From: Trematomus loennbergii
Taxonomy: Eukaryota; Chordata; Actinopteri; Perciformes; Nototheniidae
NCBI GenBank assembly: GCA_012861695.1
Contig: JAAOOA010000279.1
Location: 55,001 to 119,000 of the forward strand
DNA length: 64,000 bases
Reading direction: 5' to 3'
Position numbers and translations under genes: made by a program. This document shows positions 33,314 through 42,975 of the stretch, in pieces (position 1 is the stretch's first letter; each line of letters opens with the position of its first letter). The notes beneath the pieces were generated by a model, which did no database searches, was not told the origin of the DNA, and saw nothing but the letters and a program-made list of their open reading frames with translations.

Positions 33314-35469
33314 GTGGACTCCGGCGGCCACCACTGGGATAATTGGGTCCCCTTTTAACATTTGCTCCCGTTTAGCATTATGGGCGTCACAGCCATATAC
33401 TATAAAAGGCTGAATCATAAACTAAACTGTATATATATATACACATGTATAAAGGGTTACGTCCTTAGCTGGCTAATAAGCTACATAATAAGCTACATAA
33501 CAAGCTAAGCTAACAAGCACACAAACACCTGCTAACGGGATTAACATGTATATTTATCATTTTACTCACCGAAAAAAGCTGAGAGTAGACTTCTTGGAAG
33601 GTCTGTTAGTACATTCAAGCGCACAGCACGACATTTTAATTGTCTGGTATTTGTAACAATATTCCCTAAAAGGCACAATCACCACGAACACGGCTAAAGG
33701 GTCAAGTACAGTAACTACAACTAACTAACGTTGTAGCCTAGCAGAGTGGACAAATTGCTGTTAGCTGACAGTGAGGCACGTACCTGTCCATCAAAGTGAC
33801 CACGCCCTAATTTATGCAAAAACTTTAAGACCTAATATAAATAAAAGGGTCGCGTTAGAAAACAATTCACTCACAGATTCATAATCACGAAGGTGGAATC
33901 TAACTATATACATAATAAAATGTATTGGAGCCAGGGCTAGAAACGTTTTTTTTCTGCTGTGAAATTGGGCATTTTAACATTGGGGTCTATGGAAATTGCT
34001 CCTTTCTGCAGTCATCGCCTATCGGCCAATATATGAACTGCAGTTTGTGGCACTTCCGTATTGGCGTCCCGGCTCTTCCCCTGAGTTTGCCGCTTGCTTG
34101 GAACACACACACACACAAATTCCATGTATTGTATGTAATTATTCACAAAAATACTAAGTCTGACATCTTCATTGGCATTTTACAATCTTTCAGGGAACAT
34201 CCTCCAAGAAGCTATTATTTAATTTTTACAAGTGGCATTTGTGTTGAACAGGTTATTTAACAGTGGAATAAAACTTTTTTAAACTATTGGAAAGCACGGG
34301 AAATGTGTGCATTGAGATTAAACATTAAGATGACATAAACATGAAGTCATGAACACTAACCCAGACATTAGTTGTCTAACTTGAACCTAAGACACTTCAC
34401 AGCCTGTCTCTGCTGACTCACAATAAGGGGAATGTCAACACAGGCAACTGTCAACTGTCTGCTGTTCCTCAGCACCGCTCCCCCTCCCTCTCGCTGAAAT
34501 TATTAATGAAAGGCGTATAGTAATCACAGCAGCAACGTGCAATCAGGGGAGGCAGAGGCCCAATTCCAAACCACACCCTACCCACTTCCACTCCGTGACT
34601 GAGTGAACTCCGTGGAGTGCCACTCGCAGCTTAACGAGGCTCCCTCCTGTCAGGTGGAGGGAGTAAATACAGCGGCAAGCTTTGGGACAAACTCCCCTCT
34701 CTCCGGCAGAAACAGGAAATGCCGTAACTGTATGTAACAACGGTTTCACATCAGCATCTCTTTGACAAAACATTAAATTAATAACTAAAATAAAACTCCA
34801 AACATCTTTAGATATGTTACTTTTTTGTAAAGCTCTTTTAGTTTTAAACCTGATGTTTATAAGCTTCTTGGTTTTTGCAACAGTCTGTAGATATACACAA
34901 CTTTAAAATAAAATGCACACATTTACCTTTTTCTAGACTAAACACAGGTATGATCCTAAGTTAAAAAATATATGAGGTTATCATGAGGTTGTTAACATCG
35001 CAGTTTATCAGCGGATGTTTGCTGGAACTACTTGTAAACAGCGTGTTTCCTGACGGACACACTCAGCGTTGAGACCGGTGAGGTAGGGCAGCAGGTGAAG
35101 TCAGGACCGATGCAGACTCGCTGTTTGAGGGCTTGATAACCCACTCCCCCTCAACACTTGTTGGTTTGGAAGAGCACTTAATGTGGCGGACCCTCCGCGC
35201 GAACGGAGGGGTAGTGTGTAGGTGTAGGGTATGGTTTGGAATTGGGCCAGAGCCTCACCTGTCATACTCCAATGTAACGACAAAAAAACTAAAGAAAAAC
35301 TAAAGAAATAATAAAATGTCTCCACTGATCTGTGTTGTAAATGTGATTTCTGTATGATTCCTATCGCTTTTTATAGTCCAAATCGGCAAATTTGCCAAGC
35401 TCCGCTACAACTACATGGGTGCGATGAGAAGTGAGGCAGGGTTGAGCTCTGCCTCACTTAACCCTACAG

Positions 35470-35886
35470 CAGGGGTGCCCAATACGTCGATCGCGATCGA
35501 CCGGTCGATCGCTAAGGTAGTGTGGGTAGATCGCATGGCATTGAAAAAAAGAAAATCATCTTTTTATTTTATTTTTTTTTAAAGTTAGCCTATCATCCAT
35601 CCTTACTATGGCATTTGCCACTTGATTGACGTACAGGTAAGCCAGTCTGAGTTGTATTGTGCCATACGGGTTCATGCATTATGAGGGGGCCTCACCTCCT
35701 CATCTGAAGCGCAAATACGGCGCACTATTATGCGCTTATGCGGCGTAATTAGTGTAAGCGCGCCACAGTTTATCCGCCGTTTAATCCACTAGCACTCCCC
35801 CGCACGCTCGCGACCATGTAGGTAGATCTTTTGGGCTTGGTCATTTTAAAAGTAGCTCCCAAGCTGAAAAAGTGTGGGCACCCCTG
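35470..35886. mobile_element. hAT-like MITE, 417 bp
   Basis: The ends CAGGGGTGCCCA and TGGGCACCCCTG (with a gap inside) are inverted repeats. The flanks CCCTACAG (35,462-35,469 and 35,887-35,894) are an exact 8-bp target duplication, the hAT hallmark. A related fragment lies at 1,765-2,106. Confidence 0.85.
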
Positions 35887-35992
35887 CCCTACAGTAACTG
35901 GCTGGAGCGCGGGCACTCATTTAGTGCTCCAGCCAGTTTATGTGGGGTGAGGTGAGGCAGAGATGAGATCTGCCTCACCTCAGATCCGTCCT

Positions 35993-36711
35993 ATCCTCGC
36001 CATCCATTGTCTCTAAATAACTTATTTCACGTATATATTTACCCGTGTATTCCACCGGGTCCGTCTGCGCCGCGTTACGGCTGCGCCGCAGTTTTGTTCC
36101 GACCTCCTATAGCGTAAAACCCCACCGGGCGCGTTTCAGAAGCGGAGTGTCTTGCGTGCCGGCTCGCAGTTTTTGTTGATTTGGGCATATTTCCTGGACA
36201 GGCTACTTTGTACAGACAAAGTTAATAATAATTGTAATATTCCAGTTATAAACGACATGAATCAAAGATGTGTTGCTGTATTTTAGTGGAAAATGCATTC
36301 ATCATCATAATTATTCTATATATATAATTTACACAGTGCCTGTAAACCGGAGGAGAACGCTGGCATTTCTCCTCCTACTTGAAAGACTACGGAGGGGTAG
36401 GGACTGCAAAATTAGTTCATTTTGGGGATTGACTGGATGATCTGACGTTCCACTTCCTGCCCGGCGCTATGGAACGCCCCGCGTCTCGCGTCGAAAATAG
36501 ACCAGCCGCGTATTTTTAGCAGAGCCCAGCGCCGAGACGCTTCTGGGACGCTTCTGAGTCTCAACGCGGCGCATCTGGTGGAATAACTCCCATTGACTAG
36601 AGTGGCCGCGATCGCTGTGAACGCCGCGGCGCAGACGGACCCGGTGGAATACACGGCTAAATATCATATATACGTGAAATAAGTTATTTAGAGACAATGG
36701 ATGGCGAGGAT
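35993..36711. mobile_element. palindromic MITE-like element
   Basis: 35,993-36,086 and 36,604-36,711 are inverted copies: ATCCTCGCCATCCATTGTCT, TTATTTCACGTATATA and CACCGGGTCCGTCTGCGCCG with their complements. It lies in the centre of the large palindrome. Confidence 0.75.
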
Positions 36712-36924
36712 ACATGTAATAAGGGGATCTACAAACATTACTTTGGTGACCCACAGTGAGATGGTAACAGGCATTTGTGGGGTGTGTGTCGCAACTTCAA
36801 ATCAGCTGCTGTCCAGAGTAAAAGATGAGTTAGGCAAATATTCAAAGAAACACAATATCGATATAAAGTATTTTGAGATCTTCGTTTTAATGCTTGCAAG
36901 CAGTGAATTGGGAGGGATGAAACC

Positions 36925-37203
36925 CTCTGTAATGGTCTCACATGCAGAGCACACAGCACACACAGTGAAATGTGTTCTCTGCTTTTAACCCATCCTAGTA
37001 CCAGGAGTCTAGTACTAGGAGCAGTGGGCAGCTATTGTACAGCGCCCGGGGAGCAATGGCAGTGAGGATGTCCGGTGCCTTGCTCAAGGTCACCACGGCA
37101 GGGGTGTAGAAGTCCACTCTCCATATTTAGGTCTGGTCTGGGACTTGAACCGGCGACCCTATGGCTCACAGTCCAAGCCCCTACTGACTGAGCCACTGCC
37201 GGA
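36925..37203 (-). mobile_element. tRNA-derived SINE
   Basis: The minus strand starts near 37,203 with CCGGCAGTGGCTCAGTCAGT. A-box-like TGGCTCAGTCAGTAGGGG (37,179-37,196) and B-box GGTTCAAGTCC (37,141-37,151) are spaced as in a Pol III tRNA promoter. The tRNA-unrelated body continues to about 36,925. Confidence 0.7.
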
Positions 37204-37281
37204 CATAATATATCATATATATATATATATATGGAGTATGACAGGTGAGGCTCTGGCCCAATTCCAAACCATACCCTACAC

Positions 37282-38919
37282 AAGTGGTCACCAACCTTTT
37301 TAAGCCCAAGATCCCCGACCTCGGCCTCGTGAAAGGCGAGATCTACCTATTGCAGAATTGAGTGAAAAAGACGGCCCAGACAGTACTTCCAATTTGGGGC
37401 CTTTTATGTCGGCTAATTGCATCTGAATTACATCAAATCATTTGGTGCAACTTCCCATTTCATTAAACCAAGAACACAACATAACTAACAAGTCAAAAAG
37501 GATAAATATATATATTTACATCATACCTATCATTTTAAGTTTCATTCTTTCCTTCATTACAATCCTAAATATATAGGTATAGCTTATTTTCCATTTGTTT
37601 TAGTGAATGAGTACATTATTTTGTTGACAGCAACAACAACAAAGAAAAAAACAACATCTTGCAGTGAGCAGATAACAAAAAGTGTCATTTTAACTGTGAG
37701 GCTTATCCACTGAAGCTTCATGCAAGTGCAACATTTAACATTATCATTAAAGGTGGGGTAGGTAATTTCGGAGAAACCAGCTCGAGTGCGTAGAATTTGA
37801 AAATACACAACCGGAGAAAATCTGCCACTTCCTCACAGAGCCCCTCCTCCAACACACACGAACGCGCACATGACCAATGAGGGCACGAGGTAAGTTTGTG
37901 CACAGATGGAAGGCTGACAGGCAGGCAGGCCATCCAGTTATTTTAGCCGGGCCGGCTCAGATGATTGGTCGTGCTTTTTACAGTACTACGGCTTCCACAG
38001 ATGACATTTATGTATGGATTTTTTGTCAAAGCAAATATTCATTGCTATCGGGATGTTAAGAGCATTCCATGGAATATAACAAAACGTGTATCTCGATCCG
38101 GTTTCTCAAACTTACCTACCCCACCTATAACATTAAAACTAGTTATTTTAACACAATTCTTACAAATTCAAAATTCTAACAAAATTCTTTATCCGTGCAT
38201 AGACCATTGGTGAGATCACACCGGACACGATGCGAATGACGCGTTTGCACGGTACCCAATCAGCGGTGAGGATCTCAGCCTGCCGTCACTGACATTGAAC
38301 CAGAAAACCAAAACAGCAGCCGTTAGCTGTTAGCACACAGAGCTCACAGCTCCTCATATCTGTTCAGAAACTGGACAAATGTTACATGTACAAACCACAG
38401 ACTGTCTGTTTCATGGCGAATACAGTCACTGTTGTATCTGTGTCTGTATCATGTTGTTGTGAGTGTGGTCGGAGCATATACAACGTTAGTTTAGCCTGAT
38501 TGATCCGACCTCCATTCAGAAAACAAGCATTTTAAAGGTTTTTTTCGTTTTTTACTAACCGGTATCAGTATGTTGTTATTCCGGCATCATTTTGAAATGT
38601 GTAGTACAATTACATCACGGTAAAATATGTTCATTTTGTTGTAGTTGGTATCAAAAAAATAATATGCAGTGAGTTCAAAAATATGCAGCATCACTTAAAG
38701 TCAGTCTATTATTTTCGGGAGCGACAGGGAATGTCTCAAAGATACGTCAATCAAGTGGCACCTGCTAACGGGGTGGTGGATGATAGGCTTACATCTAAAA
38801 ACTTTATTAAAAAATATATTATTATATTTATTGTTTTACTTTTCTTTCTTTTGTTACTTTTTTTAACGGTGCGCAATCTACCCGCACCACGATCACGATC
38901 GACTGGTTGGTGACCACTG
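37282..38919. mobile_element. hAT-like element, 1.64 kb, non-coding
   Basis: The ends AGTGGTCACCAACC and GGTTGGTGACCACT are inverted repeats. The flanks CCCTACAC at 37,274-37,281 and 38,920-38,927 are an exact 8-bp target duplication. It interrupts the right arm of the large palindrome. It contains the element at 37,745-38,132 and a segment (38,212-38,600) shared with 13,852-14,629. No transposase seen. Confidence 0.85.
37745..38132. mobile_element. MITE with TAAAGGTGGGGTAGGTAA ends, copy 1
   Basis: The ends TAAAGGTGGGGTAGGTAA and TTACCTACCCCACC are inverted repeats. A near-identical copy with intact TTAA flanks lies at 63,370-63,758. Here the right flank is degraded (CCCCACCTATAA). Confidence 0.8.
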
Positions 38920-39015
38920 CCCTACACACTACCCCTCCGTTTGCGCGTTCGCGCGGAGGGTCCGCCACATTAAGTGCTGTTCCAACCCAACAAGTGTTGA
39001 GGGGGAGTGGGTTAT

Positions 39016-39177
39016 CTGATTGATTGATTGATTGATTGAAAAGTTTATTAACAGCTTGTATATTGGGTACAGTACAGTACAGCTCAAAACATACAATTAT
39101 TAAGGGGATGCAGACCAGAGAAAGACTTTCGTCTTGTTTACATCAGGGTCCCCCATTTCCAATTCATCATAAATCAA
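39016..39177 (-). mobile_element. short retroposon with (ATTG)n tail
   Basis: About 160 nt starting with six ATTG units interrupt the right palindrome arm: the left arm reads straight through between TTAT and CAAGCCCT. A tail at the low-coordinate side implies minus-strand retroposition. Family not recognised. Confidence 0.5.
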
Positions 39178-41446
39178 GCCCTCAAACAGCGAGTCTGCAT
39201 CGGTCCTGACTTCACCTGCTGCCCTACCTCACCGGTCTCAACGCTGAGTGTGTCCGTCAGGAAACACGCTGTTTACAACAGTTCCAGCAAACATCCGCTG
39301 ATAAACTGCGATGTTAACAACCTCATGATAACCTCATATATTTTTTTAACTTAGGATCATACCTGTGTTTAGTCTAGAAAAAGGTAAATGTGTGCATTTT
39401 ATTTTAAAGTTGTGTATATCTACAGACTGTTGCAAAAACCAAGAAGCTTTTAAACATCAGGTTTAAAACTAAAAGAGCTTTACAAAAAAGTAACATATTT
39501 AAAGATGTTTGGAGTTTTATTTTAGTTATTAATTTGTATTTTTTGTCAAAGAGATGCTGATTTGAAACCGTTGTTACATACAGTTATGCATTTCCTGTTT
39601 CTGCCGGAGAGAGGGGAGTTTGTCCCAAAGCTTGCCGCTGTATTTACTCCCTCCACCTGACAGGAGGGAGCCTCGTTGAGCTGCGAGTGGCACTCCTTCA
39701 CGGAGTTCACTCAGTCACGGAGTGGGAGTGGGTAGGGTGTGGTTTGGAATTGGGCCTCTGCCTCCCCTGCCTCCCCTGATTGCACGTTGCTGCTGTGATT
39801 ACTATACGCCTTTCATTCATAATTTCAGCGAGAAGGAGGGGGCGGCGCTGAGGAACAGCAGACAGTTGACAGTTGCCTGTGTTGACATTCCCCTTATTAT
39901 GAGTCAGCATGCTGAAAGAAACGACTTGTAGGATTTACTTGATTAAATCTTAGCAAGTATTTCACTTACTTTTTTTAAGTATATTTTACTGCTGTAATAT
40001 CAAGTAGAACTTACTTTACAGTATCAAGTAAATGTACTTATCACCAGACGTAACATTTGTGAAAATATTAAGTAAATCTTACTTAATAATGTTTAAGTTA
40101 CACGTTATATTTATTTGAACTAATTAAGTAAAGTCTAATTATTTTCTTCATGGACAGGAACATCACTGTTATCAAATTATTAAGTAAATATTATATCTGT
40201 AATAGTTACTGTTATGAAGTAAATAAGTAGATTTTATTATATTTTTTCTGTTTAAAATGTTGAATTACTCATTTGTTTGAAGTTATATTACTCACTTTAA
40301 TTACGTAATTGTTACTCATTTACTTTTGAAAAATGTTACCTAATAAATGTAATAATCTATGCATTTAATATACATTGAGCACAAATCACACAACTAAAAT
40401 ACAATACAATTAAACTTTATTTTGTCAACAATTCAATCACTATTAGCCGACAACATTAACATTATAATAACTGCATGCAACATTAACATTATATTAACAT
40501 TAACTTATCAAAAAATACAAAATCTACTCCATCATAGATTTGGAGTGGTGCTTTTTAAACATTCAATACAAACGTTTCTTTACCTAAGGAGGGGGAAAAA
40601 ACATATAACAGAATATGAATAGACGGCAACAACTGTAATCCGTGTGAGAGAGAGAAAGTGGAGAAATGTTTATACGGAGAAAGAAAAAAATGGCAGAGGG
40701 GGGAGACAGAGATTGATACAGCTCCCTGAAACTGAGCAATTGCAACATGGACAGTGGAAGGTACATATGAAGAACACATTTTCCATGTCTTTAAGACAGC
40801 AGGTTCACCTTCAAAGCTTGTACTTTTGGGGTCAGCTTAATCCCATCCAGTCCGAGAAAAAGTTACATACAAGACATGAAAATGAAAGAATTTCAATTAT
40901 TTGAAAAAAAACGTGGAACCTTCTTTAGATGCATGTGAGTGTTTTTTTTAATTATCTGGTAAATTACAGTTAAGGTTAGCTAGCTAACAGCACGTAACAT
41001 ATCTAAAACATAATCTCTCAACTTTGTGAACTAATGCACAGAAACGTTAATGTGACGTATGGATTCTTGGACCCCAAAGCAGAGACAGACACAAGTTAAG
41101 CTCAAGGTGTTTAATAAATAATAGGCCAAGGCAGGTACTGAAAACAGGGAGCTGGCTGGCTGCAGAAAGGTCCAAAAACAAAACAGAGGGAAACGTCCCA
41201 GGCTATACTCGAAAAGTAGCTCAAAAACTGCAAAGAAACAAAACAAAACTCAAGGCTGCAGAAAGGCACTCTGGATCGTTGAACAGCATTTAATTCTCTG
41301 GCAGAGAAGTGAGGTGAGGGCCAGGCTCTTAAAGAGCAGTGATTATCTGAATGGGAACAGGTGTGCCTCATCTGCAGCCAGGAGAATACCAGCCACGCCC
41401 CCTGTCACACACCCAGCCCTGCAGAGAAGGAGAGACAGAGTAGTGA

Positions 41447-41879
41447 TGTTGTGCACCGACAGAAATGCTAGAGAGATGCATGTTATTTACGTTTGCTTTC
41501 TCTCATTCCAGGCTTCCTGATTATTTTCACCTGTGTCTCCTGTGCTCATCAATGTCAGCCCCGCCCCTGATTGGTCCCACCTGTGTCTAGTTACCCTGTG
41601 CTTATATTCCCCTGTCTCCCAAGTGTTCTTTGTCAGTTCGTATTGTCTCTTGCTATGGTCAGGTCTATGCTCTTTGTGCTCTTGTAAAGTTTGATTCCTC
41701 ACTACGTGAGCGCTTTCATTTTGTTCCTCTATTTTTGTCATCTCGGTTAGAGATTTGATAGTTACCTTTTTTGTTGTTCATTGCTGTATTTGGAAAATAA
41801 AGTATCTTACAAGTACTTTACCTCTGTCTCCCGGGTCGTGCAATTGGGTCCTACATCCTAAGTGTCTGAGTTCGTAACA
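41447..41879 (+). repeat. 5' LTR of the Gypsy element
   Basis: It starts TGTTGTGCACCGAC and ends TTCGTAACA (TG...CA). It contains TTATATT (41,602-41,608) as TATA box, a predicted start near 41,632 and AATAAA at 41,796-41,801. It looks identical to 46,286-46,718. Confidence 0.93.
41632..41641 (+). promoter_or_regulatory. predicted transcript start and self-primer of the Gypsy element
   Basis: GTCAGTTCGT lies about 29 nt downstream of the TATA box, where the RNA should begin, and is the exact complement of the primer-binding site ACGAACTGAC at 41,882-41,891. Confidence 0.65.
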
Positions 41880-41881
41880 GA

Positions 41882-41891
41882 ACGAACTGAC
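41882..41891 (+). other. primer-binding site (self-priming type)
   Basis: ACGAACTGAC starts 3 nt after the LTR. It does not begin with the TGG expected for a tRNA 3' end. It pairs over 10 nt with the predicted 5' end of the element's own RNA, as in Tf1 and its relatives. Confidence 0.65.
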
Positions 41892-41895
41892 CATT

Positions 41896-42975
41896 ATGGA
41901 CCCAGCCGACCCAAGAACGCTTCACGCAGCGCTGTCAGCACAGGGCGTGAAGATCTTTCATCACGAGGAACAGCTGGGCCTAGTCAACCAGGAAATGCAA
42001 GAACTAAGAGGACGCCAGGCCGGGATTCAGGAAGCATTATCCACACAGATGCAACAACTGGCTGTCCAAATGAATCATTTTTTCACTCACCAACAGACTG
42101 CTCCTCCGGTGACGTCATCCACAACTGAGAGGTTGCCTGTCAATGCTCCAGCTGATTTCCCAAGTCAGGCTGTTTCTTCCCCTTTACGGCTGGCTCTTCC
42201 GGAGAGATTTTCCGGAGATTCTTCTAATTGCAGAGCCTTTTTGGTACAGTGCGATCTGCATTTTCAACACAACCCAGGAGCCTTTTCATCGGACCATGGT
42301 AAAGTGGCGTTTATTGTGTCTCATTTAACGGGAAGAGCTGCAGCCTGGGCTACTGCAGAATGGTCAAGAGAAACTGAACTATGTTACTCATTGACCGATT
42401 TCATAGAGACTATGAGTCGTATTTTTGACCACTCATCGCCTGCTACAGAGGCCAGCAGAAAACTTTTTCATATACGCCAGCTCAACCGCCAGGTGGTTGA
42501 TTACGCCATCGAGTTTCGCACAGCAGCAGCGGACAGCGGATGGAATGTTCCGGCTCTTCGTGACGCCTTCATGACGGGACTTTCGGAACCGATAAAAGAC
42601 CAGCTGGCTCCACTGGAGACACCCCGGGATCTGGAATCTCTCATCGCCGTGGCCATCCGGATCGATAACCGTCTTCGGGAAAGAGAGAGGGAGCGTCGAC
42701 GCAACCGAGACGTTATTCCCAGCTCCCAGAATGCATCTTGGTGGGTCGCGCCGCCAGCCGAGGATGTCCAGCCCATGTTACCACACCGTCAGAGGATTAC
42801 ACTTCCGAATGGCTCCGGGGAACCCATGCAGCTGGGAAGAACCAGGCTTTCTCTGGAGGAGAGGCAGCGCCGTCTACGGGAGGGTTGTTGTTTCTACTGC
42901 GGCCAGTCGGATCATCAACTCGCTTCATGCCCGGGAAAAGATCGTGCTCACCAGTCAAAAGGAGGGCGCTGGTGA
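41896..42975 (+). CDS. gag: Gypsy Gag (capsid and zinc knuckle)
   Basis: 359 residues from the ATG at 41,896, just after the primer site. The N-terminal region is helical and Gln-rich. The capsid-like domain at about residues 95-250 includes [29 protein letters not shown] and [19 protein letters not shown], the retrotransposon-Gag fold of sushi-type elements. Near the C-terminus is one CCHC knuckle, [14 protein letters not shown], which binds RNA. Gag forms the virus-like particle. The frame ends at TGA 42,973-42,975, 34 nt after an in-frame GGGAAAA slippery site that feeds ribosomes into pol. It is the same type of ancestor from which mammalian RTL/PEG10 genes were domesticated. Confidence 0.92.
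   Translation: MDPADPRTLHAALSAQGVKIFHHEEQLGLVNQEMQELRGRQAGIQEALSTQMQQLAVQMNHFFTHQQTAPPVTSSTTERLPVNAPADFPSQAVSSPLRLALPERFSGDSSNCRAFLVQCDLHFQHNPGAFSSDHGKVAFIVSHLTGRAAAWATAEWSRETELCYSLTDFIETMSRIFDHSSPATEASRKLFHIRQLNRQVVDYAIEFRTAAADSGWNVPALRDAFMTGLSEPIKDQLAPLETPRDLESLIAVAIRIDNRLRERERERRRNRDVIPSSQNASWWVAPPAEDVQPMLPHRQRITLPNGSGEPMQLGRTRLSLEERQRRLREGCCFYCGQSDHQLASCPGKDRAHQSKGGRW
42933..42939 (+). promoter_or_regulatory. -1 ribosomal frameshift site GGGAAAA
   Basis: CCG GGA AAA is in the gag frame, so the heptamer fits X XXY YYZ. A 6-nt spacer follows, then an 8-bp perfect stem (42,946-42,953 with 42,970-42,977). Loop bases AGGAGG (42,960-42,965) can pair with CCTCCT (42,996-43,001) to make an H-type pseudoknot. 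After slippage, pol continues RSCSPVKRR. Confidence 0.8.

Larger units (their letters stand above)
29383..34096 (+). mobile_element. 4.7-kb insertion with 8-bp flanking repeat, carrying a spliced gene
   Basis: CTTGGAAC occurs at 29,375-29,382 and 34,097-34,104. Removing what lies between restores the palindrome arm, so it is a clean insertion with an 8-bp target duplication (typical of hAT transposons). The ends start CATAGACTGTATATA and finish GCCGCTTG, and share only weak inverted similarity. It contains an SGNH-hydrolase-like gene at 29,6xx-31,301, a (TA)n tract at 30,304-30,361 and a 24-bp GC hairpin at 33,239. Between 31,320 and 33,160 it is AT-rich, with a fragment of a common ACAGGGTTGGGAGGG repeat near 32,010. 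Confidence 0.65.

Noticed and set aside
37141..37203. tRNA gene on the minus strand
   Set aside because: A- and B-box sequences are present, but they head a longer retroposed body and the cloverleaf is degraded; it is a SINE.
41487..41741. Antisense open frame present identically in both LTRs (also 46,326-46,580)
   Set aside because: Chance frame on the reverse strand of the LTR; no coding signature.
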